Assembly: GCA_016794035.1 (NCBI GenBank)
Contig: JAEUHS010000068.1
Coordinates: 100,825 to 164,824, forward strand
Length of the DNA: 64,000 nucleotides
Origin: Planctomycetota bacterium
Lineage (GTDB): Bacteria; Planctomycetota; UBA1135; UBA2386
Direction: 5' to 3'
The position numbers were made by a program, and so were the translations under genes. The notes below the pieces were generated by a model. The model saw nothing but the letters and a program-made list of their open reading frames with translations, searched no databases and had not been told where the DNA came from. This document shows, piece after piece, positions 26,992 to 35,497 of the stretch (the stretch's first letter is position 1; each line of letters begins with the position of its first letter).

Positions 26992-28326
26992 ATGAGCCAC
27001 GCGATCTCCACCAAGCCGCCGAGCGGCATGCGCGACTTCCTGGCGCCCGACGTCGTGCGCCGCCGCCACGTGCTGTCGATCGTGCAGCGGGTCTACGAGT
27101 CGTTCGGCTTCGTGCCGCTGGAGACGCCGACGATCGAGAACCTGGGCACGCTGCTCGGCAAGTACGGCCCCGAGGGCGACCAGCTGCTCTACCGCGTGCT
27201 GCACCGCCGCGAGAAGCTGCAGCGCGCGCTGGCGGCCGGCACGGTCACCGAGCTCGACCTCGCCGACGAAGGCCTGCGCTACGACCTGACGGTGCCGCTC
27301 GCGCGCGTGGTCGCCAACTACCGCGACCTGCCGACGTTCTACAAGCGCTACCAGATCCAGCCGGTGTGGCGCGCCGATCGGCCGGCGAAGGGCCGCTTCC
27401 GCGAGTTCTACCAATGCGACGTCGACGTCACCGGATCGCGCAGCATCGTCGCCGACGCCGAGGTCTGCGGCGCGGTGGCGCAGGTGCTGCGCGAGCTCGG
27501 CTTCGCCGATTTCCGGCTGCTGTGCAACCACCGCGAACTGCTGCGCGCGCTGGTCGCCGAAGCCGGCATCGCGCCGGAGTCGGAGGCGCTGGCTCTGGTG
27601 GTGCTCGACAAGCTCGACAAGGTCGGCGCCGACGGTGTGCGCAAGGAGCTCGCCGAGAAGGGCGTCGCCGCCGATCGCACCGACGCGTTGCTGGCGATCC
27701 TGGCGGCGACGCGCGCGCCGGACGCATTGGCCGTGCGTGCGCGCGGCGACGGGCCCGGCGCCGAGGGTGCGCGCGACCTGCTGAGCCTGTTCGCGGCCTG
27801 TGCCGGCGGCCCGGCCGCGGCCCACCTGACCTTCGATCCGACGCTGGCGCGCGGTCTCGGCTACTACACCGGTCCGATCTTCGAGATCAGCTGCGCCGGC
27901 CTCGCCGGCTCGCTCGGCGGCGGCGGTCGCTACGACAACCTGATCGGCATGTTCGGCAAGCAGCAGATCCCTGCGGTCGGCTTCTCGCTCGGGCTCGAAC
28001 GCATGCTGCTGGTCATGGAGGAGCGCGGCATGTTCCCGTCGCTCGGCATCGGCCCCGAGGTCCTGCTGTGCCGCATGAGCGACGTCGAGGCCGCGGCCGC
28101 GATCCGTGTCGCCACGCAGCTGCGCGCCCAGGGGCTGCGCGTCGAAGTGTTCGCGGAGGCGGCGAAGCTCGGCGCCCAGCTCGCCTACGCGAGCCGGATC
28201 GGCGCGCCGTTCGCGGCGATCCTGGGCACCAGCGAAGTCGCGGACGGCTCGGTGACACTGAAGGATCTGACGACCGGCGAGCAGGGCAAGGTGGCGGTCG
28301 GCGACGTGGCCGCGCGCGTGCGCTGA
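26992..28326 (+). CDS. hisS: Histidine--tRNA ligase
   Basis: This 444-residue class II synthetase charges tRNA-His. Motif 1 is in SGMRDFLAPDVVRRRHVLS. Motif 2 is KRYQIQPVWRADRPAKGR followed by FREFYQCDVD. The histidine-specific ARGLGYYTGPIFE and motif 3 GGGGRYDNLIGMFGKQ with SLGLERML follow. The anticodon-binding domain occupies the last 100 residues. The length is typical (about 420-450). The ATG at 26992 gives the usual short N-terminus ahead of GMRDFL; upstream in-frame codons read as antisense of the mechanosensitive channel. Confidence 0.97.
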   Translation: MSHAISTKPPSGMRDFLAPDVVRRRHVLSIVQRVYESFGFVPLETPTIENLGTLLGKYGPEGDQLLYRVLHRREKLQRALAAGTVTELDLADEGLRYDLTVPLARVVANYRDLPTFYKRYQIQPVWRADRPAKGRFREFYQCDVDVTGSRSIVADAEVCGAVAQVLRELGFADFRLLCNHRELLRALVAEAGIAPESEALALVVLDKLDKVGADGVRKELAEKGVAADRTDALLAILAATRAPDALAVRARGDGPGAEGARDLLSLFAACAGGPAAAHLTFDPTLARGLGYYTGPIFEISCAGLAGSLGGGGRYDNLIGMFGKQQIPAVGFSLGLERMLLVMEERGMFPSLGIGPEVLLCRMSDVEAAAAIRVATQLRAQGLRVEVFAEAAKLGAQLAYASRIGAPFAAILGTSEVADGSVTLKDLTTGEQGKVAVGDVAARVR

Positions 28327-28649
28327 GAGCCCCAGTCGTCGGCGATGACGAGCCGCGCGCGGCGGCGTTGCGTGCTTGCCGGCCCGACCTGGGTCGTGCA
28401 TCGGGGTTTCTCCCGGCGCGATTCCTCGATGTCACCGAGTCCGCGCGGCGTGGCCGTCAGATGCGATTTTCATGCGGTATGCTTGCGGCGGAACGTGCTG
28501 GCGGTGGAATGGCGCCCCGGCCTTGGCGGTGCGTGGAGGTGGCGACAGCGACCCCACGCAGTGACCATGGTCGCTCTTCTCGCAACTCCATGTCACCGAT
28601 GGCACGCGGCTGTGCGTTGTCGTCGCCGGTGGTTTGCCCAGGAACAACC
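28327..28649. other. Non-coding stretch upstream of the repeat protein gene
   Basis: These 323 bases between hisS and the 847-aa secreted protein contain no gene that can be supported. The short AT-rich island at 28461-28483 (ATGCGATTTTCATGC followed by TATGCT) is a candidate promoter zone, and GTCACCGA occurs twice (around 28430 and 28591). AGGAACAACC just before the ATG at 28650 may serve as the ribosome-binding site. Confidence 0.35.
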
Positions 28650-31193
28650 ATGATGAGAATGTCCCGCGACGGGTGGGCCCGGTGTGTCGCAGTGCTTTCG
28701 CTCGCCGGTGCGGGCCTGACGCCGCTCGCGGCCCAGTGCGCGCAGTGGCAACCCGGCGGCGGCGTGCCCGGCGTCAGCGGCACGGTGTTCTGCCTCGCCC
28801 AGTGGGATCCGGACGGCGCCGGCCCGGCGCAGCCGGTCACGATCGTCGGCGGTGACTTCGCAGTGGCCGGCAACGTCGCGGTCAGCAACGTCGCGATGTT
28901 CGACCCGACGACCCAGACCTGGTCGGCGCTCGGCTCGGGCGTCAGCGGCATCGTCTACGCGATCGAGACCATGGCGAACGGCGACCTGGTGGTCGGCGGC
29001 GGCTTCGGCAGCGCCGGGCCGGTCAATGCCAGCAACATCGCGCGCTGGAACGGCACCACCTGGGCGCCGCTCGGGTCCGGCGTCGACAGCCTCGTGCTGT
29101 CGCTGACCAGGCTGCAGAACGGCGACCTGGTCGCCGGCGGCTTCTTCGGCAGCGCCGGCGGCGTCGCGGCAAACCACGTCGCACGCTGGAACGGCAGCGC
29201 CTGGTCACCGCTCGGCGCCGGCGTCGATGGCGACGTCGAGACGATGACGATCCTGGCCAACGGCGACCTGATCGCCGGCGGCAACTTCCTGACCGCGGAC
29301 GGCCAGACCGTCGACCACATCGCGCGCTGGAACGGCACCAACTGGCTGCCGATGGGCTCGGGCATGAACGACTGGGTCATGGCCGTGTTGACCATGCCGA
29401 ACGGCGACCTGATCGCGGGCGGCTGGTTCTCGCTGGCCGACGGCGCGCCCGCCAACCGCATCGCCCGTTGGGACGGCACCGGCTGGTCGCCGATCGGCGT
29501 CGGCTTCGACAGCGACGTCTGGGCGCTGGCCCTGCTGCCGAACGGCGACCTTCTGGCATCGGGCTTCTTCACGATGACCGGTGCCACGCCGGCGAACCGC
29601 GTTGCGCGTTGGGACGGCACCACCTGGTTGCCGTTCGGCGCCGGTGTGAACGGCAACTCGTTCGCGCTGACCGCCACGGCCACCGGCAGCGTGCTGGTCG
29701 GTGGCACCTTCAGCGCCGCGGGCGGCCTGGCCACGCGCAACATCGCGCGCTGGAGCGCGGGCGCCTGGTCGCCACCGGTCGTGATCCCGAACGGCCTGTT
29801 CGACCCGGTGTGGGCGATGACCCGACTGCCGAACGGCGACGTGGTCGCGGGCGGCGACTTCACGGTCGCGCGGGGCGCGAGTGCCGACCACGTCGCGCGC
29901 TGGGACGGCACGGTGTGGGCGCCGCTCGGCGGCGGCACCAACGACCGGGTGCGCGCCGTGGCGGCCCTGGCGAACGGCGACGTCGTCGCCGGCGGCGACT
30001 TCACGGCCGCCGGCGGCGGCAGCACGAACCACGTCGCGCGCTGGGACGGCGCGCTGTGGGCGCCGCTCGGGCTCGGCACCAATGACCCGGTGCACGCCCT
30101 GCTGGCGCTGCCGGGCGGCGAGTTCGTCGCCGGCGGCGAGTTCACGGTCGCCGGCACCGTGCTCGCCAACGGCATCGCGCGCTGGGACGGTGTCGAATGG
30201 CTGGCGCTCGGCGTCGGCATGGACCTGCCGGTGCGCGCGCTGGCGCAGCTGCCGAACGGCGACCTGATCGCCGGCGGCGACTTCACCACCGCCGGTGGCG
30301 CGCCCGCCAACCACATCGCGCGCTGGGACGGCACCGCGTGGTCGCCGCTCGGCTCCGGTACCGATGCCCCGGTGACGGCCCTGGCCGTGCTGCCGGACGG
30401 CGATCTGATCGTCGGCGGCTCGTTCACGCTGGCCGGTGGCGTCAGCGCCGCCGCGATCGCGCGCTGGGACGGCACCAGCTGGTCGGCGCTCGGCACCGGC
30501 ATGAGCGACTTCTTCCCGCCCGAGGTGCTGGCGTTGGCGGTGTTGCCGAGCGGCCACGTGGTCGCCGGCGGTTCGTTCGCGATCGCGGGCAACACGGCGG
30601 TCAACCAGATCGCGCGCTGGAACGGCGCCGCGTGGTCGTCGCTCGAGTCGGGCGTCAACGCGCCGGTGCGCGCGCTGCAGCTGCGCTCGGAGACCGAGCT
30701 GATGGCCGGCGGCGACTTCCGGCTCTGCGGCGGCGACGTCGCCGCGTTCGTCGCCAGCTACGTCACCACCTGCCTGCCGACGGTGACGGTGCACGGCGTC
30801 GGTTGCCCGAGTTCCGGCGGCCCCAACCTCCTCGCGCCCGACAACCTGCCCTGGGTCGACACCGTGTTCCGCGACACCGCCACCGGGCTGCCGTCGCGCG
30901 CGATCGCGGTGTCGTTGATCAGCTTCACGCCGATCGCGCAGGGCGCGGTGCCGATCGTCTCGGTGCTGCCCGAAGGGCTGCCCGGCTGCGACGTGCTGGT
31001 CCTCCCCGAGATCGTGTTGGCCGAACTGACGACCACCGGCTCGGCGAGCCTGGAGCTGTTCCTGCCCAACACGCCGCCGCTGACCGGCGTCACGTTCTAC
31101 CACCAGATGGTCGTGATCGAGGTCGACACGCAGCTGACGTTCCTCGAGATCACCGCGACCAACGCGCTGCAGCTGGTCGGCGGCGACTTCTGA
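28650..31193 (+). CDS. Large secreted repeat protein, 13 propeller-like repeats
   Basis: This 847-residue protein begins with a signal peptide (MSRDGWARCVAVLSLAGAG, ending at AAQ). It then carries about 13 full repeats of roughly 47 residues, each built on NGDLIAGGDFTxAG, then HIARWDGTxWSPLG and a closing GxGxDxxV. The repeat pattern is like the Delta-60/kelch-type blades of secreted propellers and suggests two propellers. The last 145 residues form the module opening with VHGVGCPSSGG that recurs in other secreted proteins here. Likely surface or extracellular; no catalytic residues are recognisable. The open frame extends far upstream through hisS, but that part is antisense-type noise; the ATG cluster at 28650 fits the signal peptide. 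Confidence 0.85.
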   Translation: MMRMSRDGWARCVAVLSLAGAGLTPLAAQCAQWQPGGGVPGVSGTVFCLAQWDPDGAGPAQPVTIVGGDFAVAGNVAVSNVAMFDPTTQTWSALGSGVSGIVYAIETMANGDLVVGGGFGSAGPVNASNIARWNGTTWAPLGSGVDSLVLSLTRLQNGDLVAGGFFGSAGGVAANHVARWNGSAWSPLGAGVDGDVETMTILANGDLIAGGNFLTADGQTVDHIARWNGTNWLPMGSGMNDWVMAVLTMPNGDLIAGGWFSLADGAPANRIARWDGTGWSPIGVGFDSDVWALALLPNGDLLASGFFTMTGATPANRVARWDGTTWLPFGAGVNGNSFALTATATGSVLVGGTFSAAGGLATRNIARWSAGAWSPPVVIPNGLFDPVWAMTRLPNGDVVAGGDFTVARGASADHVARWDGTVWAPLGGGTNDRVRAVAALANGDVVAGGDFTAAGGGSTNHVARWDGALWAPLGLGTNDPVHALLALPGGEFVAGGEFTVAGTVLANGIARWDGVEWLALGVGMDLPVRALAQLPNGDLIAGGDFTTAGGAPANHIARWDGTAWSPLGSGTDAPVTALAVLPDGDLIVGGSFTLAGGVSAAAIARWDGTSWSALGTGMSDFFPPEVLALAVLPSGHVVAGGSFAIAGNTAVNQIARWNGAAWSSLESGVNAPVRALQLRSETELMAGGDFRLCGGDVAAFVASYVTTCLPTVTVHGVGCPSSGGPNLLAPDNLPWVDTVFRDTATGLPSRAIAVSLISFTPIAQGAVPIVSVLPEGLPGCDVLVLPEIVLAELTTTGSASLELFLPNTPPLTGVTFYHQMVVIEVDTQLTFLEITATNALQLVGGDF
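28959..30760 (+). repeat. Tandem coding repeats of about 141 bases
   Basis: Some 12 consecutive units of about 141 bases encode the blades of the secreted protein. Near-identical runs such as GCGCGCTGGGACGGCACC recur in many units (for example 29896, 30325, 30460). Spacing varies by a few codons in units 7 and 12. Confidence 0.85.
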
Positions 31194-31251
31194 CCGCGGG
31201 GCCCGCCGGCGGCGGCGGCCGCGGTGGACGCGCCGCCGCCCGCGCGACAAG

Positions 31252-32256
31252 ATGGCGGCCATGGCATCCACCGTGCCCGACGCCGGCGGTCCGCAGCCGC
31301 TCCAGCCCGAGGAGCTGACGCTCGTCGAGCAGGTGTCGGCGGCGCTGCGCCAGGTCGGCACGCCGGAGGCGAACGCGACCGTGGCGGCCGTCGACCGGCA
31401 GATGCAGAGCCTCGCGCTGTTCGGCGAACTGCTGTCCCGCTACCCGTCGCCGCTCGAGGAGCAGAACCTCGGGCCGATGCGACGCGGCCTCGAGACGCTG
31501 GTCGACAGCCTGGTCTGCACCGACCAGGCGACGTTCCCGTTCCGCGCCCCGACCCAGGCGCTGGTCGGCCGGGCGATGAACATGGCGCAGATCAACTTCC
31601 TGCGCATGCTCTGGCACGTCAGCGGCGGACTGCCCGATCCGGCGCAGGCCGCCACGCTGCGTGAGACGTCGGCGCGGCGGCTGCGCGCCAGCGTGCACAC
31701 GCGGCTGGTCGAGGAGGTGCTGGTCGACATCGTCACCGATTCGCTGGTCGACAGCAGCCTGCGCGCCCAGGCGGTACGCAACCTGGCGCAGCTGTGGGGC
31801 AACCGGCTGACCTGGCGCGTGCACACGTTCTTCCCGATCCTCGCGGCGACGTGGGAAGCCCGCCAGCGCGTGCGGGTCATCGGCGGCTCGCTGACCGGCA
31901 ACTGCGAGATCTTCCAGCTGCTGACCTCGGGCGGCGACGCGGAGTTCGTCGAGCTGCTGCTGGACCAGGACTACGGCGAGGTCGAACTGCAGGCGTTCCG
32001 CGAGTTCCTGTTCGGCACCTCGTCGGAGGAGCTCGATCGGCTGGCGCTGCGCATGGCGACCGAGGGGCTGTCCAGCATCGAACTCGACAGCCGCGTCGAC
32101 GAGGGAGCCGCCGCCGCGCGCGACGCAGGGTCGATCCTGTTCGAGTTCTTCCGCGCGCGGCTGGTGCAGTGTTCCGCGCGGCGCATCGCCAAGCTGCCGG
32201 GCCCTCGGCACACCGCCGAGGGTTACGTGATGCTGGCGTGGCTCGCGAAGCAGTGA
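31252..32256 (+). CDS. Helical protein of unknown function
   Basis: This 334-residue soluble protein is mostly alpha-helical, with no signal peptide and no membrane span. Recognisable features are only compositional: repeated amphipathic helices (RRLRASVHTRLVEEVLVDIV, LRAQAVRNLAQLWGNRL) that could form a HEAT-like solenoid. It starts at the ATG at 31252, with another ATG at 31261. I do not recognise the family. It sits 58 bases after the repeat protein and 20 bases before the next gene on the same strand, so the three could be co-transcribed. Confidence 0.7.
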   Translation: MAAMASTVPDAGGPQPLQPEELTLVEQVSAALRQVGTPEANATVAAVDRQMQSLALFGELLSRYPSPLEEQNLGPMRRGLETLVDSLVCTDQATFPFRAPTQALVGRAMNMAQINFLRMLWHVSGGLPDPAQAATLRETSARRLRASVHTRLVEEVLVDIVTDSLVDSSLRAQAVRNLAQLWGNRLTWRVHTFFPILAATWEARQRVRVIGGSLTGNCEIFQLLTSGGDAEFVELLLDQDYGEVELQAFREFLFGTSSEELDRLALRMATEGLSSIELDSRVDEGAAAARDAGSILFEFFRARLVQCSARRIAKLPGPRHTAEGYVMLAWLAKQ

Positions 32257-32276
32257 CCGACCGGTACAGTGGGGCG

Positions 32277-34574
32277 ATGCGTCTCGCCGCCGGTCTGCTC
32301 GCCTCGTCGCTGCTCGTCTCCGTCCCGGCGCAAGCGGACGATGCCGCCGCGCTGACCGAGCGCGAGCACCGGCTCGCGGCGCGTGCGGTCGAGGGTCTGC
32401 ATGCGGTCGCCGATGCCCTGCAGGCGCAGAAGCAGCACCGCCGCGCCTTCGAGCTGCGCCGCGAACTGCTGCTCGAGTACGCACCCGACGATGCGAAGGC
32501 GCGTGAGAAGTGCGGCTTCACCCGGGTCGGCGACCACTGGCGGGCCGATGCGACGCTGCTGGTGCTCGACCGGGACCTGACCGGCGACAAGCGCGAGCTG
32601 CGCAAGATCGACCAGCAGCTCGACGCGCTCGGTCGCGAGCTCGGCACCGAACACCGCGCGCTGGCCGAAGGCTGGACCCGGCTCGCCGACCCGGCGCGCG
32701 CGACGCCGCACTGGCAGCGCGTGCTGCGGTGGTCGCCGAAGGACAAGGCCGCGCTGGCGGCGCTGCGGCTGGCGACGTTCGAGGGTTTCCGCGGCGACGC
32801 GCTGCAGATGCGCATGCTGCGGCGGGCGCGGACGATCCGCGGCGCCGTCGACTGGTTGCTGCGCGCCCGGTTCGAGGTCGAGGGGATCACCGGCGGCAAC
32901 CACGCGCTGCTGCAGGCGATCGGCGTGCCGCACACGGGCGTGCGCTCCGAGCACTTCGAGATCTGGGGGTCGCTGCCGGAGCCGCAGCTGGTCGAGATCG
33001 CGCAGTTCGCCGAGCGCGCGCTGCTGCTGTGCGACACCCTGTTCGGCACCTGCACCGGCGCGATGTTCCGGCCGGTGCGGCACCGCGACTTCGTGTTCGT
33101 GCACACGACCGCGGCCTACCACGCGGTGCTCGACAAGTGTGCAGCGCAGTTCGACGCCGGCCGGCTCGCGTTCCTGAAGCACGACGTCGAGCAGGCGTTC
33201 GTCGAGAGCGGCGGCGTGCTCTGGCGGCTCTACAGCGCCGTCAAGGGCCGCGACGTCGACCTCGACCAGACCGTGCGCGCGGTCGTGCAGGACGCCAGCG
33301 GCATCGACACCGACGGCCTGTGGGAGGGCATCGGCCACGCCGCCTGCGGCTTCCTGTTCGGCCGCACGCTGACGTTCCTGCTCGAACAGCAGACGCAGCG
33401 CACGTCGGCGTCGTCGACGTCGACGCTGCTGTCACCGGACCTCGCCACCTGGCGCCAGATCGCCGAGGCGTCGGCGTGGGCCCGCAGCGACTCGCGCACC
33501 AGCGAGCTGGTGCTGCTGTCGGCGGCCCGGTTCCAGAACGAGCAGCGCGTCAAGGCGTGGGCGATCAGCGACTACCTGCTGCACTGGCGACCCGAGCTGC
33601 TGCTCGAGCTCGACCGCTGCCGCACCGATGCCGCACGCACGCCGCCGGAGATCGAGGCCGAGTTCCTGCGGCGCACCGGCTACGACCTGACGCGGCTCGA
33701 CCACGAATGGCGCGAGTTCTGGGCCAGGGACCAGGATCTGCGGGCGGCGATGGCGCAGGACCCCGTCGGCGACGAGAAGGCGCCCGGGCACGCGGCCCGG
33801 CTGCGCGCCCGTTCGCTGGTCGATGCCGTCGACGAGGCGCGGCGCACGGCGCAGCGCGGGCCGATCGGCTTCTACGTCGCCACCTCGCCGGACGTGCAGG
33901 ACGTGCAGCGGTACCACGACGCGAAGGCCAAGGCCGAGGCGCTGCAGAAGCGGAAGCCGAAGGAGGTCGTGCCGATGCCGGAGCCGCCGGCGGCGCTCGG
34001 CACCACGGTGCTCTGGTCGGGCGCCGGCACGCCGGAGGCGGCCGTCGCCGAGTGGCTGCTGCGGCCGGCGCAGCGCGACACGCTGCTGCATCCCGGCCGC
34101 TCGCTGGCCGGCAGCGCGCTGGCGGCCGGCGACTGGCTGCTCGACGTCAGCGAACCGGTCGAGCCGACCGTGCGCGGCGAACCGTGGTGCTGGCCGCGCG
34201 CGGCACAGAACGCGGTGCCCGGCGCGGCGACCGTGGCCGCGCTCGGCCCGCGCGCCGCGGCGGCGCTGCAGGCGGCCGGCAGGCAGCCGACCGACCCGGT
34301 CGGCGTGCCGGTGTCGCTGCACTTCGCGCGGGCGATGCAGCGGGCGACGCTCGCAGCCGTGCGCTGCCGCGTGTTCGTGCAGAACCTGGCGGCCGACGGG
34401 GTCGTGGTCGTCTACGGCGGCGACGAGGCGCCGGACGCGGCCGACGGCTGCGTCGCGTTCGTGCCGTTCGCGCCGTTGCCGCCGGGCGCGCAGGTCGAGG
34501 TGCTGTGGGAACTGCCGGCCGAACTGCTGGCGCCGAACACGCGCTTCCCGCCGGTGGTGTTCACGGTGCAGTAG
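32277..34574 (+). CDS. Secreted protein: degenerate peptidase-MA-like region plus CAP-like tail
   Basis: This 765-residue protein has a signal peptide (MRLAAGLLASSLLVSVPAQA). Residues 20-190 look like helical repeats. A central part (about 215-490) follows the DUF1570/peptidase-MA plan with SEHFEIWGSLPE, DFVFVHTTAAYHAVLDK and DGLWEGIGHAACGFLFG. There is no HExxH zinc motif (the equivalent helix reads TVRAVVQDASG). The C-terminal 270 residues contain APGHAARLRARSLVDAV and EAAVAEWLLRPAQRDTLLHPG, reminiscent of a CAP/SCP domain with its WxxSPxHRxxLL region. Both domain names are by-eye judgements. The gene starts 20 bases after its upstream neighbour and converges on the hydrolase gene. Confidence 0.7.
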   Translation: MRLAAGLLASSLLVSVPAQADDAAALTEREHRLAARAVEGLHAVADALQAQKQHRRAFELRRELLLEYAPDDAKAREKCGFTRVGDHWRADATLLVLDRDLTGDKRELRKIDQQLDALGRELGTEHRALAEGWTRLADPARATPHWQRVLRWSPKDKAALAALRLATFEGFRGDALQMRMLRRARTIRGAVDWLLRARFEVEGITGGNHALLQAIGVPHTGVRSEHFEIWGSLPEPQLVEIAQFAERALLLCDTLFGTCTGAMFRPVRHRDFVFVHTTAAYHAVLDKCAAQFDAGRLAFLKHDVEQAFVESGGVLWRLYSAVKGRDVDLDQTVRAVVQDASGIDTDGLWEGIGHAACGFLFGRTLTFLLEQQTQRTSASSTSTLLSPDLATWRQIAEASAWARSDSRTSELVLLSAARFQNEQRVKAWAISDYLLHWRPELLLELDRCRTDAARTPPEIEAEFLRRTGYDLTRLDHEWREFWARDQDLRAAMAQDPVGDEKAPGHAARLRARSLVDAVDEARRTAQRGPIGFYVATSPDVQDVQRYHDAKAKAEALQKRKPKEVVPMPEPPAALGTTVLWSGAGTPEAAVAEWLLRPAQRDTLLHPGRSLAGSALAAGDWLLDVSEPVEPTVRGEPWCWPRAAQNAVPGAATVAALGPRAAAALQAAGRQPTDPVGVPVSLHFARAMQRATLAAVRCRVFVQNLAADGVVVVYGGDEAPDAADGCVAFVPFAPLPPGAQVEVLWELPAELLAPNTRFPPVVFTVQ

Positions 34575-34583
34575 CGTCGCGCG

Positions 34584-35372
34584 TCACCAGACCAGCCGGC
34601 GCGCGTCGTCCCAGAGGTCGAGGTGGCCCTTGCCCGGGATCTCGTGCAGGGTCGCCCGCGCACCGAGCGCGGCGGCGAGGCGGCGCGCGCCTTCGATCGG
34701 CAGCGCGTCGTCCGCCGTGCCGTGCACGATCACCGTGGGGCAGGCGACCTGCGCGCTCGCGGCGGTCGCGTCGAAGACGTCGTCGCCGAGGAAGCGGCCG
34801 AACGTGCCGTACGGCATCACCGGGATCTGCTCGGCGGCGGCGATCAGCACCAGGCGGGCCGGCGACTCGCCGTTCGCGGCCATGCGGGCGGCGAGTTGCA
34901 CCGCGAGCACCGAACCGAGCGAGTAGCCCCAGATCTGGGTGTTCGCCGGCGTCGCGCCGAGCGACCGCAGGTGCTGCCACTGCCGCCACAGGTCGTCGGC
35001 CAGCGCCGCCGGCGTCGGCGTGCCGGTCGACGCGTCGAACCCGCGGTAGGCCCAGAACGCCATGCGCACGTCCCGCTGGCCGCGCAGGTCGTCGAGCACG
35101 CCGCGGAAGCCCGCGAGCAGCGCCGACGAGTTGCCGGGCACGAACAGGATGTTCGGCGCGTCCGTCGTCTCGGCGTCGCGCACCAGGCCGACCAGCGTGA
35201 CATCGGGCGCCACCGGCAGTCGGTCGACGCGCCAGCGCTCGGTCGCCAGCGCCTGCACCTCGGCCTCGGTCTTGGGAGCGATCCAGTAGGCGAAGCGGTG
35301 CATCTTGCCGGCGGCGACCCACACGGCGACCAGCAGCAGCACGAGAGCGACGGCGACGAGCGCGAACTTCAC
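34584..35372 (-). CDS. Alpha/beta hydrolase with N-terminal anchor
   Basis: This 262-residue protein starts with one hydrophobic span ([20 protein letters not shown]), so it is anchored in the membrane. The hydrolase core shows the oxyanion region [16 protein letters not shown], the nucleophile elbow GYSLGS, the acidic residue in [12 protein letters not shown] and the His in GKGHLDLW. All three catalytic residues are present. It is divergent from the assembly-line gene at 35498, with 125 bases between the starts. It could serve that enzyme as a hydrolase or thioesterase partner, but the evidence is position only. Natural substrate unknown. Confidence 0.85.
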   Translation of the reverse strand: MKFALVAVALVLLLVAVWVAAGKMHRFAYWIAPKTEAEVQALATERWRVDRLPVAPDVTLVGLVRDAETTDAPNILFVPGNSSALLAGFRGVLDDLRGQRDVRMAFWAYRGFDASTGTPTPAALADDLWRQWQHLRSLGATPANTQIWGYSLGSVLAVQLAARMAANGESPARLVLIAAAEQIPVMPYGTFGRFLGDDVFDATAASAQVACPTVIVHGTADDALPIEGARRLAAALGARATLHEIPGKGHLDLWDDARRLVW

Positions 35373-35497
35373 GCGCCAAGCCTACGGATTCGCGGCCCGC
35401 AGGCACGTTCCGGCTCGCGTACGGCCGGCGGCGACTGGCCCCTCCGGGGCCGAGACCGTATCAAGGGAGGCTCGCCGTTCCTCCGATCCAACCTTCG

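Noticed and set aside
25153..28401. 1082-codon minus-strand frame across hisS and the channel gene
   Set aside because: Runs antisense to hisS motifs and out of frame with the mechanosensitive channel; typical artefact of very GC-rich DNA.
28478..28483. Strong promoter for the repeat protein gene
   Set aside because: A TATGCT box is present but no acceptable -35 box lies 16-18 bases upstream, so it is only mentioned as part of the region.
25080..28649. Upstream extension of the 847-aa repeat protein into a 2037-residue protein
   Set aside because: The extension passes through hisS in another frame and is Arg/Gln-rich noise; the signal peptide begins at the ATG cluster at 28650.
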